Assembly: GCF_003611635.1 (NCBI RefSeq)
Contig: NZ_RAVZ01000056.1
Span: 1 to 36,850, forward strand
Reading direction: 5' to 3'
Source of the DNA: Corallococcus terminator
GTDB taxonomy: Bacteria; Myxococcota; Myxococcia; Myxococcales; Myxococcaceae
Length of the DNA: 36,850 nt
Part shown: positions 15,978 through 24,131 of the stretch, piece by piece
Numbering within the stretch: the stretch's first letter is position 1
Layout: every line of letters begins with the position of its first letter
Position numbers and translations under genes: made by a program
Notes under the pieces: generated by a model
Told to the model about the DNA's origin: nothing
The model's input: only the letters and a program-made list of their open reading frames with translations
Databases searched by the model: none

Positions 15978-17413
15978 AAGAGGTTCCAGAGGTACTGGTT
16001 CGTCACCTCGTGATGGAACTGGATCTCCGCTTCCTTCACGCGGGTGCCCAACTGCTTGGGGCAGCGGTCCGCGGAGCCGACCTTCAGCTCCGCGTACTTG
16101 CCCTGCACCGCCTCACCCAGCGTCTGGGCGATGAACTGGCTGCCCTTGAAGAAGCGGATCGCGTCGTAGATGTTGTCCGGCAGGAAGCGCGTGCGGCTGC
16201 GCTTGGTCTCCGCGTCCTCCTGCGGCTGCGGACCCTCCAGGCCGGTCTTCATCAGCGTGTAGAGCACCATGTACGGGTTGGCGTCCGGCGCCACCGAACG
16301 ACACTCGACGCGCGCGCTGCGCTCATTGCCAAACGGGATGCGCACCATGGCGCCGCGGTTGTTCGCGGAGGCCTTGATCTGGTTGGGCGCCTCGTAGTGC
16401 GGATCCAACCGGCGGTACGAGTTCACGCTGGAGTTGAGCACGAGGCAGATGTCGTTCGCGTTGGTGAGGATGCGATCGATGAACTCCCACCCCATCTGCG
16501 ACAGCCCGTCCTGGCCCGCCTTGTCGTGGAACAGGTTCTTGTTGTTCTTCGACAGCGACATGTTGATGTGCATGCCGTTGCCATTCACCCCGGTGACGGG
16601 CTTGGGCAGGAAGCTGGCGGTGAGGCCCAACTGCGCGGCCACCTGACGGCAGAGCAGCTTGTAGAGCTGGATCTGATCCGCGGCGATGATCGCCTCGCTG
16701 TACGAGAAGTTCATCTCGAACTGGCTGGGCGCGACCTCCGGGTGGTCCTTCTCGTTCTGGAAGCCCATGGCGCGCTGCGCTTCGGCGGCCTTGTCGATGA
16801 AGGTGCGCAGCGCGTCGCCCGGCAGCGCGTGGTAGTAGCCGCCGATGGAGATGAACTCGAACTTGCCTTCCTCGTGGTAGTGGCGCTCGGCGTCACGGCT
16901 CTTGAAGAGGAAGCCTTCGATTTCCGGCGCCGCGTGGAACACGGTGCCGTCCTTCTGGAACAGGGCGTCGGTGGCGCGCTTGAGCTGCCCGCGCATGTCC
17001 GAGTGGTACGGCGTGCCGTCGCGCTCCAGCACTTCGCTGAACGCCAGCACCTTGCCGGGCCCGAAGATGTCCGAGGGCAGCCAGTAGAACGCGCCCCAGT
17101 CGATGTTCAGGCGCAGGTCGCTCTCCGCCTGCGCGGAGAAGCCGCGGATGGAGGAGCCGTCGAAGGTGAGGTTGTCCGCGCTCTTGAGCAGGAACTTCTT
17201 GTCGTAGTCCAGCATGTGCAGCCGACCTTCCAGGTCGGTGAAGCACACGGTGATGGCCTTGATGCGCTTCTCGTCGGTCAGGTACTTGATGCGCTCGTCG
17301 CGCATCTTCTCCGGCGACACGCGCTGGATGCGCTGTTCCTTCACCCGGAGGTTGAGCTCCTCCAGCTCGTCGTAGGGAATCTCAAGGAAGTCCCGCAGCG
17401 GCTTCTGCTCCAT
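15974..17413 (-). CDS. Glutamine synthetase (type I-like)
   Basis: The 479-aa product should condense glutamate and ammonia with ATP, or act on a related amine. Start ATG 17413 has GGAGG 7 nt upstream. The beta-grasp region ends in FDGSSIRGF. The catalytic barrel shows the E-x-E-type metal ligand region (APEIEGF), NGNGMHINMSL (ATP/glutamate His), NSYRRLDPHYEAP, NNRGAMVRIP and VECR. The length fits type I enzymes (about 470 aa). LPDNIYDAI near the C-terminus aligns with the NLYDLPPE adenylylation loop of E. coli GlnA, so Tyr416 could be a modification site; this is inference. The sequence differs enough from classical GlnA that it may be a second, divergent GS of the genome. It is monocistronic, with a 242-nt AT-richer upstream region. 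Confidence 0.93.
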   Translation of the reverse strand: MEQKPLRDFLEIPYDELEELNLRVKEQRIQRVSPEKMRDERIKYLTDEKRIKAITVCFTDLEGRLHMLDYDKKFLLKSADNLTFDGSSIRGFSAQAESDLRLNIDWGAFYWLPSDIFGPGKVLAFSEVLERDGTPYHSDMRGQLKRATDALFQKDGTVFHAAPEIEGFLFKSRDAERHYHEEGKFEFISIGGYYHALPGDALRTFIDKAAEAQRAMGFQNEKDHPEVAPSQFEMNFSYSEAIIAADQIQLYKLLCRQVAAQLGLTASFLPKPVTGVNGNGMHINMSLSKNNKNLFHDKAGQDGLSQMGWEFIDRILTNANDICLVLNSSVNSYRRLDPHYEAPNQIKASANNRGAMVRIPFGNERSARVECRSVAPDANPYMVLYTLMKTGLEGPQPQEDAETKRSRTRFLPDNIYDAIRFFKGSQFIAQTLGEAVQGKYAELKVGSADRCPKQLGTRVKEAEIQFHHEVTNQYLWNLF

Positions 17414-17560
17414 GTCCGTGCCTCCAGGCTGCGTCCCCCCACCGGGTTCCCGGCGAAGGGACATCAAAATCTCGCGCGCAGGTATTTACATTCCGCGCCT
17501 CGAAATCAAGCCTAAATTCTGCGGACTGAAGGTTAAAGGCTGTGTCGGGACTGCCACGAA

Positions 17561-17580
17561 CGTCCCTACGTCAAGGGACG
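17561..17580. terminator. Hairpin in the gap between the C39-like and GS genes
   Basis: CGTCCCT (17561-17567) and AGGGACG (17574-17580) form a 7-bp stem with a 6-nt loop. It lies 76 nt downstream of the C39-like gene stop and 148 nt upstream of the GS start, on the same strand. It could terminate the upstream transcript or serve as an operator. No T-run follows. The neighbouring 17460-17540 stretch is AT-richer and probably holds the GS promoter. Confidence 0.35.
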
Positions 17581-17655
17581 GGGGGCCTGACGCCCCGGCC
17601 AGTGGACACTGCGCGCCGCGATGCGTCGTCCCCGTGTCCTCCCTCGGACGCGCGG

Positions 17656-18918
17656 CTAGGGCAGCGGTTCCATCCCCTGCGGAGGCAGGACGGTGCCAGC
17701 GGGCCAGAGCACGTACGCGGCCCCCCGGGAGTGCTGCCAGGCACGCCACAGTTCGGCGCGCCGGTACGTGGTGCCGGTGGTTTCGTTGGAGGAGAAAGCA
17801 GGATCATTGACGACGACATCGCCGTCGGCGGTGAAGCCCTTCACGACGATGAGGTGGCCGTCGGTGCGGCGGGAGGCGCCTCCGGAGAGCTCTCCGGGCT
17901 CATACGCGATGCTGATGCTCACGGGGATGCCGGCGGCGATGAGGCGCTCCACGGGGGCGAAGGAGTCGAAGCGGGCGACGAGTCCGTGCAGCGCGCCCTG
18001 GGACATGCTGGCGGCGTAGGCGGTGTTGAAGCTCCAGTTGCCGGTGCCCTTGTAGACCCAGTCGTAGGTGTGGGCGGCGGCGGTGGGCACGGGGTGCTCC
18101 AGGTCCGCGCGGCCCAGCTTCCGGCTCCAGTAGCCGAGCAGCATGGTGGTGGACGTGGGGGAGCACCAGACCTCGCCGCCATCGGGGTAGATCATCTGCG
18201 AGTAGCCGGGCACCTCCAGCACGGTGCCCCACGCGGTGCGGTCCGCGGTGGCGTCCTCGGGCTTGCGGCGCGTGTCGGTGACGGCGGCGGCCAGTGAGCG
18301 CAGGCGCGGGCTTGCATCCGGACGTTCGGAGAAGAGGAACACGGTGACGCGCAGGGCGTCCGCGCGGCGCTTGAGGTTGAGCGTGTCGGTGAGCACGTTG
18401 CCGTCCGCGTCCCCCTGTCCGTCCACGCTGTGGCGCGCGACGGTGTCCGCGTCGAAGGCCCAGACGCCCAGTTCGTAGTCCTTCGTCCAGGTGCCCTCGA
18501 TGCGCGCGGCGACGGTGAGCTTCACCCACGTGCCCGGAGGTGTCTGCGCGTCGAAGGACGGCACCATGCTGTCGAAGCCGCCGGGGACGGCCTGGACTTC
18601 GGAGGTGGCGGTGCCGAAGCGGAAGGTGCCGCCGTTGTAGAAGCTGCCGCCGTCCAGCCAGCCGCCCGCGGGGAACGGGTCGCTGCCTTGCTTCGCGGTG
18701 GTGTCCAACTCCAGCGCGCCGTCCGGTGCGACGCGGGTGCCATCGCGGGTGAAGCGCGCCAGGTCGCCCGTCGCCGCGCCGCGCTGCCACAGGCGGGCGG
18801 GAGAACCCGCTTCCGGCGTCGGTGGGGCGTCCGGGGACGGGGACGAGGGCGAGGAGGCACAGGCCCAGACGAACGAGGCCAACAGGACGGCGGAGAAGAC
18901 GCGAGCGCGGGCGTTCAC
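17656..18918 (-). CDS. C39-like peptidase family lipoprotein
   Basis: The 420-aa product starts with GTG 18918 and has a lipoprotein signal peptide ending FVWAC, followed by a Ser/Pro linker. Residues about 45-215 are a beta-rich domain with no family I recognise. From about 228 on lies a papain-fold C39_2-like domain: GGEVWCSPTSTTMLLGYW (nucleophile Cys252), DGHLIVVKGF (His355) and VVVNDPAF (Asn371/Asp372). The triad is therefore intact. Members of this group cleave peptides outside the cytoplasm, and the double domain suggests a surface-tethered protease with its own binding module. No ABC transporter is adjacent, so it is not a classical bacteriocin-exporter protease. Monocistronic. Confidence 0.85.
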   Translation of the reverse strand: MNARARVFSAVLLASFVWACASSPSSPSPDAPPTPEAGSPARLWQRGAATGDLARFTRDGTRVAPDGALELDTTAKQGSDPFPAGGWLDGGSFYNGGTFRFGTATSEVQAVPGGFDSMVPSFDAQTPPGTWVKLTVAARIEGTWTKDYELGVWAFDADTVARHSVDGQGDADGNVLTDTLNLKRRADALRVTVFLFSERPDASPRLRSLAAAVTDTRRKPEDATADRTAWGTVLEVPGYSQMIYPDGGEVWCSPTSTTMLLGYWSRKLGRADLEHPVPTAAAHTYDWVYKGTGNWSFNTAYAASMSQGALHGLVARFDSFAPVERLIAAGIPVSISIAYEPGELSGGASRRTDGHLIVVKGFTADGDVVVNDPAFSSNETTGTTYRRAELWRAWQHSRGAAYVLWPAGTVLPPQGMEPLP

Positions 18919-18995
18919 ACCCGCGATTCTCTCAAACGCGCGTGGGGGCTCACAAGGTGGAAACCAGGAAAGTCCGGTGGCGTACGAGTGTGCGT

Positions 18996-19012
18996 CCGAC
19001 GTGCGGCGTCGG
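18996..19012 (-). terminator. Short hairpin after the ankyrin gene
   Basis: CCGACG (18996-19001) and CGTCGG (19007-19012) form a 6-bp stem with a 5-nt loop, starting 7 nt beyond the stop of the minus-strand ankyrin gene. There is no T-run, so the call rests on position. Confidence 0.35.
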
Positions 19013-19018
19013 CTTGCG

Positions 19019-20200
19019 TCATCGCTTGCGCGCGGGTTTCAGGTACTTGAGGAAGAGCGGGCGCAGCTTCGCGTATTTGGGGTCGTACTGGACGGCGGGA
19101 AAGATGCGCTCCGCGTTGGCGCCGGCTTCGAGCAGGAGCGGCAGCACGCGCACCCCGGGCTCGTCGAGGGCGAGGAAGAGGGGCATGACGCTTTCGGGGT
19201 GCTGGAGGTTCACGTCCATCCCGGTGAGGAGCAGCCGCTGCGTCGCCTCCCGGTGCCCGTGGAACACCGCTTCGTGCAAGGGCGCCCATTCGTAGGGCTT
19301 GTGGAACCCATCCAGTGGGGCGCCCGCGGCGATGAGCAGGTCCATCACCTTCACGTGGTTGTTCCGGGCCGCCAGATGGAGCGCGGTCGTCCCGGAACGG
19401 CGGAGCTTGGTCTTCACCCTGGCTCCGCCCTTGAGCAACCGCTTCACGCGTGCGGCGTTCCCGGACGCGGCGGCTTCGTGCAGCGGAGGGAGGACCGGTG
19501 GCGGCCTTGGCTTCTTCGGGGCGGGCAGTCCGTGGGGCTGGAGGATGGGACGCAGCAGGGTGTACTTCTCATCGTTGGCGATTTCGCGCAGCAGCGTCCG
19601 GGAGATGCGCGTGAGGCGGGCGCCCGCTGCCAGGAGCACCGGGACGACACCCTTCCAGGCTTCCTCGTGCAGCAGGGCGGTGCCGAGCGGGGTCATGCCG
19701 TGCTCGGCGGGCGTGTCCGCATCCATGCCCGCGCCGAGCAGCTTCTCGACGACCTTCGCGTGTCCATGGGCCACGGCGGAGTGGAGCGCCGTCCAACCGA
19801 ACCGACCGTGGGGCTGGCCCAGGGGCGCGCCCGCGGCCAGGAGCACCTTGACCACCGCGACGCGGCCATTCGCCGCGGCCATGTCGAGCGGGGTCGACCT
19901 CGCGTTGCGGAGCCTCGCGCCCACGTCCGCGCCCGAGGCGAGCAGCAGCTTCGCGGCTTCGAGCCGTCCGTTCATCGCAGCGTAGTGCAGCGCGGAGTAC
20001 CCGGTGACGGGGTCCCTCGCGTCCGCGTCCACGCCGCGCGCCAGCAGGGCTCGCAGCTTCTCGCAGTCCCCGCTGTCCGCCGCCGCCGACAGGCTTTGTT
20101 CGTCACCGCGAATCGAGAGGGATTTCGCCGGAGGCTTCCTTCGCGGGGTGGCCTTGCGTGACGTCGGAGGCTTCAAGGGCTTCTGCGTCTTCGCGGTCAT
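19019..20200 (-). CDS. Ankyrin-repeat protein built of two similar halves
   Basis: The 393-aa product starts at ATG 20200 with a Lys/Pro-rich basic tail of about 30 residues and no signal peptide. It then carries about nine ankyrin repeats (G-x-T/S-A/P-L-H-x-A-A-x-x-G-x...LLxxGA). The protein looks internally duplicated: each half ends with a degenerate repeat and a motif of the form D-x-K-Y-x-x-L-R-P, once near residues 211-222 and again near 376-388. A Pro-rich bridge (KKPRPPPVLPP) joins the halves. Ankyrin repeats bind proteins; the partner is unknown. It shares strand with, but is separated by hairpins from, the ferritin-like gene upstream. Confidence 0.88.
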   Translation of the reverse strand: MTAKTQKPLKPPTSRKATPRRKPPAKSLSIRGDEQSLSAAADSGDCEKLRALLARGVDADARDPVTGYSALHYAAMNGRLEAAKLLLASGADVGARLRNARSTPLDMAAANGRVAVVKVLLAAGAPLGQPHGRFGWTALHSAVAHGHAKVVEKLLGAGMDADTPAEHGMTPLGTALLHEEAWKGVVPVLLAAGARLTRISRTLLREIANDEKYTLLRPILQPHGLPAPKKPRPPPVLPPLHEAAASGNAARVKRLLKGGARVKTKLRRSGTTALHLAARNNHVKVMDLLIAAGAPLDGFHKPYEWAPLHEAVFHGHREATQRLLLTGMDVNLQHPESVMPLFLALDEPGVRVLPLLLEAGANAERIFPAVQYDPKYAKLRPLFLKYLKPARKR

Positions 20201-20230
20201 GGGGCCTGGGGGGCGTGGGTGCGCCGCACA

Positions 20231-20290
20231 TGCTTCCGGGCTTCTCTTCCCGGAAGCAAGCGCGCGCCTACGGAACGGTCCACCCGTTCC
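20231..20290 (-). terminator. Two consecutive hairpins after the first ferritin-like gene
   Basis: Reading on the minus strand, the first hairpin is GGAACGG/CCGTTCC (20272-20278 with 20284-20290, 5-nt loop). The second is a perfect 10-bp stem, TGCTTCCGGG/CCCGGAAGCA (20231-20240 with 20249-20258, 8-nt loop). They start 21 nt after the stop codon at 20311 and precede the ankyrin gene. Tandem terminator function is inferred from position and stem strength. Confidence 0.55.
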
Positions 20291-20310
20291 CCTTCGCTGA
20301 CCGGGGCCCG

Positions 20311-21627
20311 TCAGGCCCAGAGTTCCTGCTCCAGCGTGTCGAGCAGGCCGAGGGCGACCTCGGGCGTGGGCAGGCCCGCGGCGGTGACGAGTCCCGCGTC
20401 GAGCGGCACGGCGACCTCCGCGCGCAGCAATGCCACCGCCTGCCGCTGGGCCTCGCGCAGCGTGTTCCGCTCCGAGTCGGAGAGGCGCGGCCGGGCCCAC
20501 TGGTCGATGTCCCAGGAGAGGCCCGCGTGCCGCGTCTCATCCTCCGCGATGCGCACCATGGCTTCGCGCACCTCGGAGTCCTGCGCGTGCAGGGCCTGAT
20601 GGTGGGCCACCAGCGCGCCGTACGTCTCCCGCACGCAACCCTCCACGGCGTTGTCCAGGGCCACATCGAGGAGCGGGCGCAGGGGCAGGGAAGCGACGAC
20701 GGGACGCTGGGGCGTGGCGCCGAAGCGGCGGGCGATACGGCCCGTCACGTCGGTGTGCATCACTTCCTCCACGGCGCTGCGGCGGGCCGCGTCCTGGAGG
20801 TTCGCGTCGGCGCCGTGCAGGGCCAGCTCCTCGCGCAGGCGCAGGAAGGCGTGGACGGAAGCCGCCTCCAGGTGCGCGGCCTCCGCGAAGTAGTGCCCCA
20901 GCGCGTCCGTGCTTTCACAGGCGTCCGCGTCCTGGAGGCCCGCGGGACGCCGGCCGATGGAGCAGTTGCCGCTGCCCTTCTCCAGGGTGTGTTGCTGCTC
21001 CTCTGAGATGTCGCCGGAGGCGGACACCCTCAGCACGAGTTGCTTCAGGGATGAGCCCTCCCCGCAGGCGTATCCCTGGGTACCGATGACATTGAAACTC
21101 CCGTCCGCGTTCGACTTCACGGCACCCTGAACGATGTCGGAGCACCTCAGTGCATAGCCAGAGGCGAAGGTCAGGAGGGCGGCCTCCTGTTCGGTGTCGA
21201 TGGGGCCCAGCAGCGCCTTGAGGGACTCCAGCGTTGGATACGTTTTCACCTCGTCGCCGAGCGTCGTGACCAGGAAGTAGTCCGGGCAGAAGTCCACGCA
21301 GTACGAGCGAAGGCCCTGCTCGACCCGCAGCTCCGCCAGGGTGCTCTGACAGGCGGTGGCGTCGGTGGCGGTCGCGCAGGCCTGACCGGAAGAGGAGACG
21401 GGTTGGGACTCACTCGCTGGCGAGTCCCTATAGATGGAGCGGACCTGGACGAAGTCCGGCGCGAAGGACAGTGACAGGTCGCTGATGGCGGGAGAATTGT
21501 TGTCGCATTCCACGGGCGAGTAGCCAGTGAGGTTCGCGGAGGAGCCGCAGCCCGCGAGCACCAGTGGGGTGGCGAGCGAGGCGCGCAGGGCCCGCGAGAA
21601 GAGGTGGCGCAGTCGGTTGGCATTCAT
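20311..21627 (-). CDS. Ferritin-like di-iron domain lipoprotein (copy 1)
   Basis: The 438-aa product starts at ATG 21627 (a TTG at 21645 is also open) with a lipoprotein signal peptide ending LVLAGC. Residues about 25-225 form a cysteine-containing domain I do not recognise. Residues about 225-435 form a four-helix bundle with the di-iron ligand pattern E...ExxH...E...ExxH: HLEAASVHAFLRLREEL, EVMH (Glu288, His291), CVRETYGALVAHHQ and ETRH (Glu364, His367). This is a rubrerythrin/ferritin-like site, but placed on a surface lipoprotein, not in the cytoplasm. Oxidase, peroxide or metal-handling roles are possible. A paralog with the same layout lies directly upstream; the C-terminal bundles are nearly identical while the middle parts have diverged. 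Confidence 0.85.
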   Translation of the reverse strand: MNANRLRHLFSRALRASLATPLVLAGCGSSANLTGYSPVECDNNSPAISDLSLSFAPDFVQVRSIYRDSPASESQPVSSSGQACATATDATACQSTLAELRVEQGLRSYCVDFCPDYFLVTTLGDEVKTYPTLESLKALLGPIDTEQEAALLTFASGYALRCSDIVQGAVKSNADGSFNVIGTQGYACGEGSSLKQLVLRVSASGDISEEQQHTLEKGSGNCSIGRRPAGLQDADACESTDALGHYFAEAAHLEAASVHAFLRLREELALHGADANLQDAARRSAVEEVMHTDVTGRIARRFGATPQRPVVASLPLRPLLDVALDNAVEGCVRETYGALVAHHQALHAQDSEVREAMVRIAEDETRHAGLSWDIDQWARPRLSDSERNTLREAQRQAVALLRAEVAVPLDAGLVTAAGLPTPEVALGLLDTLEQELWA

Positions 21628-21669
21628 GGACGGACTCACGGTCAAGGAGGTCTTGGGGACGACAGCGAT

Positions 21670-21704
21670 GGGAAGGCCCGTCCTTCAACACCCGAGGCCT
21701 TCCC
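21670..21704 (-). terminator. 9-bp hairpin between the two ferritin-like genes
   Basis: GGGAAGGCC (21670-21678) and GGCCTTCCC (21696-21704) pair perfectly around a 17-nt loop, 30 nt after the stop of copy 2. The hairpin separates the two paralogs and may end or attenuate the upstream transcript. Confidence 0.45.
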
Positions 21705-21734
21705 CTTGGGTCATGGGGCAGCGCGATGTGCCCG

Positions 21735-23063
21735 TCAGGCCCAGAGTTCCTGCTCCAACGTGTCGAGCAGGCCGAGGGCGACCTCGGGCGTGGGCAGGCC
21801 CGCGGCGGTGACGAGGCCCGGGTCCAGCGCTACCGCGACTTCCGCGCGCAACGTCGCCACCGCCTGCCGCTGGGCTGCGCGCAGCGTGTTCCGCTCCGAG
21901 TCGGAGAGGCGCGGCCGGGCCCACTGGTCGATGTCCCAGGACAGGCCCGCGTGCCGCGTCTCATCCTCGGCGATGCGCACCATGGCTTCGCGCACCTCGG
22001 TGTCCTGCGCGTGCAGGGCCTGGTGGTGGGCCACCAGCGCGCCGTACGTCTCTCGCACGCAACCTTCCACGGCGTTGTCCAGCGCCACATCGAGGAACGG
22101 ACGCAGGGGCAGGGCGGTGACGACGGGGTGCTGGGGCGTGGCGCCGAAGCGACGCGCGATGCGGCCCGTCACGTCGGTGTGCATCACTTCATCCACGGCG
22201 CTGCGGCGGGCCGCGTCCTGGAGGTTCGCGTCGGCGCCGTGCAGGGCCAGCTCCTCACGCAGGCGCAGGAAGGCGTGGACGGAAGCCGCCTCCAGATGCG
22301 CGGCTTCCGCGAAGTAGTGCCCCAGCGCGTCCATGCTCTCGCAAGGGGGGGCGCCCTGGAGGCCCACGGGGCGCCGGCCGATGTTGCAATGGTCGCTGCC
22401 CTTCTCCAGGACATGGCGCTCGACCTCGCGCAGCTCCCCGGATGCGGACACCTCCAGCACGAGCTGATCCAACTGCGAATCCTTCACGCAGGTGTCGCCC
22501 TCGTAGGAAATGACGCTGAAGGTGCCGTTCGCGTTCTTCTTCACCGCGCCCTGTTCGAGCGTCGAGCAGTTCAGGGGGTGGCCCGAGGCATAGGCGAGGA
22601 GCGCGGCCTCCTGTTCGGTGTCGACAGTGCCCAGCAGGGACTTGAGGGCCTCCGGCGTCGGGTGTGTCTTCACCTCATCGCCGCGTGTGGTGACCAGGAA
22701 GGTGTGGGTAATGACATGGGGGCAGAAGCCCTGGCAGGTATCGGCGAAGCCCTCTGTGGTTGTCGCGTTCGCCAGGGCGGTCTGGCAGGCAGGGACGTCG
22801 GTGGCCGTCGCGCAGGGCTGGCCAGAGCTGGTGCGGGTATGGGCGTTCGTGGGGTCCGAGGGGCTGTTGGTGGAGCGAAGCTCGACGAAGTCCGGTGGGG
22901 GCGAAATCTTCAGGTCGCTGAGCGCGGGGACACCGTTGTCGCAGGCGATTTGCGAGTAGCCCTCCAGGTCCGCGGAGGAGCCGCAGCCCGCGAGCACCAG
23001 CGGGGTGGCGAGCGAGGTGCGCAAGGCCCGTGAGAAGAGGTGGCGCAGGCGAAGAGCGTTCAT
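21735..23063 (-). CDS. Ferritin-like di-iron domain lipoprotein (copy 2)
   Basis: This 442-aa paralog of the next gene has ATG 23063 with AGGAAGG 6 nt upstream. Its signal peptide (MNALRLRHLFSRALRTSLAT...LAGC) is almost the same as copy 1. The C-terminal ferritin-like bundle keeps all ligands: HLEAASVHAFL, EVMH, CVRETYG and ETRH. The middle domain (residues about 30-220) has diverged but keeps several cysteines and the motifs FLVTTxGDEVKT and DTEQEAALL. So the two copies share fold and location but may bind different things through the variable middle. Genes are tandem on the same strand with 106 nt between them. Confidence 0.85.
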   Translation of the reverse strand: MNALRLRHLFSRALRTSLATPLVLAGCGSSADLEGYSQIACDNGVPALSDLKISPPPDFVELRSTNSPSDPTNAHTRTSSGQPCATATDVPACQTALANATTTEGFADTCQGFCPHVITHTFLVTTRGDEVKTHPTPEALKSLLGTVDTEQEAALLAYASGHPLNCSTLEQGAVKKNANGTFSVISYEGDTCVKDSQLDQLVLEVSASGELREVERHVLEKGSDHCNIGRRPVGLQGAPPCESMDALGHYFAEAAHLEAASVHAFLRLREELALHGADANLQDAARRSAVDEVMHTDVTGRIARRFGATPQHPVVTALPLRPFLDVALDNAVEGCVRETYGALVAHHQALHAQDTEVREAMVRIAEDETRHAGLSWDIDQWARPRLSDSERNTLRAAQRQAVATLRAEVAVALDPGLVTAAGLPTPEVALGLLDTLEQELWA

Positions 23064-23228
23064 GGGCGGCCTTCCTGGAAAGAGGTGCCGGGCGCTACAG
23101 CAACAGCGATGCCAGCACTCCGTCACGAGGAGGCGCCCTTGCCGGTGCGACGCCGCGTGCGCGGAAAACCCAAGCAGGGCGACAGAATCCTGAGGGGGAC
23201 AGGGCGCCCCGGGTCCTTTGTCTGGCCA

Positions 23229-24038
23229 CTACCGGGCCGTCTTCCTGGCGACGGTCCGGGAGCGCTTCGGGGGCGGGGCTTGTCCCATGAGCGCGGACAG
23301 TCCATCCAGCACGCGTTCGAGCCCGAACCGGAAGGCGTGTTCGGGGTTGTAGGCGGCGCCATGGGCCTGGCCCGCGGCGGTGCCCACGCGGGAGGCGGTG
23401 GGGTAGCGCTCGGGGTCGGACATGCGCGCGAGCAGGGGCGCGTTCGCCTGCCACCACGTCGCGTCGCTCATCTGGGATTCGAGGCGCGCGGCGCGCATGT
23501 CCGACGCGGCCCGGGCACAGGATTCGACGAAGCCCAATACGAACGTCAGCGCGGCATCCTGCTCCACGTCGCCCAGGCCCGCGCCTTCGAGGGCCTGGAG
23601 TTCGTACTCGTATTTGGCCAACTGCCCCGGGCCCAGCGGCGGGCGCGTGGTGGACACATCCGCGAGCCACGCGTGCTTGGTGAACAGGGCGCGGTTGTCA
23701 TGGGCCACCGCCTCCAGGCGGGCCCTCCAGTCCCGCGTCTTCGGCTTGCGCCGGGCCATGCCCGCATAGAGGCCGTCGAGCATCAGGTCGATGAGCTCCG
23801 CCCGGCCGGGGACATAGGTGTAGAGCCCCATGGGCGCGATGCCGAGCTTCCCCGCCAGCGCCCGCATCGTCACCGCGTCCAGCCCTTCCGCGTCCGCCAA
23901 CTCCACCGCCGTGGCGACGACGGTGTCCACGGTGAGGCCTGGCTTCGGCCCACGTTGTCCCTTCAAGGGCGCGGCCTCCCGCCACAACAGCTCCAGCGTC
24001 CGTGTGGGGTCTCCCGCGCTGCTGCGATGCGATGCCAT
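23229..24038 (-). CDS. TetR-family transcriptional regulator
   Basis: The 269-aa product starts at ATG 24038. A basic lead (PLKGQRGPKPGLT) precedes a helix-turn-helix: TVVATAVELADAEGLDAVTMRALAGKLGIAPMGLYTYVPGRAELIDLMLD, which is the TetR N-terminal pattern. The C-terminal ligand domain resembles the TetR_C type found in tetracycline-class regulators, with an extra basic tail. The ligand is unknown. It is divergent from a VOC-family gene across 93 nt that contain a near-perfect palindrome, so it probably represses that gene and itself. Confidence 0.9.
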   Translation of the reverse strand: MASHRSSAGDPTRTLELLWREAAPLKGQRGPKPGLTVDTVVATAVELADAEGLDAVTMRALAGKLGIAPMGLYTYVPGRAELIDLMLDGLYAGMARRKPKTRDWRARLEAVAHDNRALFTKHAWLADVSTTRPPLGPGQLAKYEYELQALEGAGLGDVEQDAALTFVLGFVESCARAASDMRAARLESQMSDATWWQANAPLLARMSDPERYPTASRVGTAAGQAHGAAYNPEHAFRFGLERVLDGLSALMGQAPPPKRSRTVARKTAR

Positions 24039-24065
24039 GCGGAGGATTCTTCCAACGCCGCGACC

Positions 24066-24095
24066 TTGACGTGCAACTGCGTACGTCGTACGTAG
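24066..24095. promoter_or_regulatory. Putative promoter and TetR operator between the TetR and VOC genes
   Basis: A 19-bp palindrome with a single mismatched pair, CTGCGTACG-T-CGTACGTAG, lies at 24077-24095 midway between the two divergent starts. TTGACG at 24066-24071 could serve as a -35 for the VOC gene, with TACGTA (24089-24094, 17-nt spacing) as -10 inside the palindrome. This geometry, with an operator covering the promoter spacer and -10, is typical of TetR repression. The binding itself is inference. Confidence 0.7.
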
Positions 24096-24131
24096 ATTCG
24101 GCGGTCCGTCAAACCCTGCTGGAGGATGACC

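Larger units (their letters stand above)
20306..23063. repeat. Tandem gene duplication (two ferritin-like lipoprotein genes)
   Basis: Segments 20306-21627 and 21730-23063 are direct repeats at gene scale. DNA identity is very high over the 3' half and starts just past the stop codons (both read CCCGTCAGGCCCAGAG). It is lower in the middle, and high again over the signal-peptide region. There is no transposase or target-site duplication, so this looks like an old duplication kept similar by selection or gene conversion. Confidence 0.8.

Noticed and set aside
15080-17515. 811-aa plus-strand frame running through the DUF1206 and glutamine synthetase region
   Set aside because: It crosses two well-supported genes in another frame or strand and has no recognisable domain.
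17656-18918. C39-like gene as part of a bacteriocin export system
   Set aside because: There is no ABC transporter or small double-glycine precursor nearby, and the protein is a stand-alone lipoprotein.
20311-23063. Ferritin-like gene pair as a transposition product
   Set aside because: No transposase, terminal inverted repeats or target duplication are seen; simple tandem duplication explains it.
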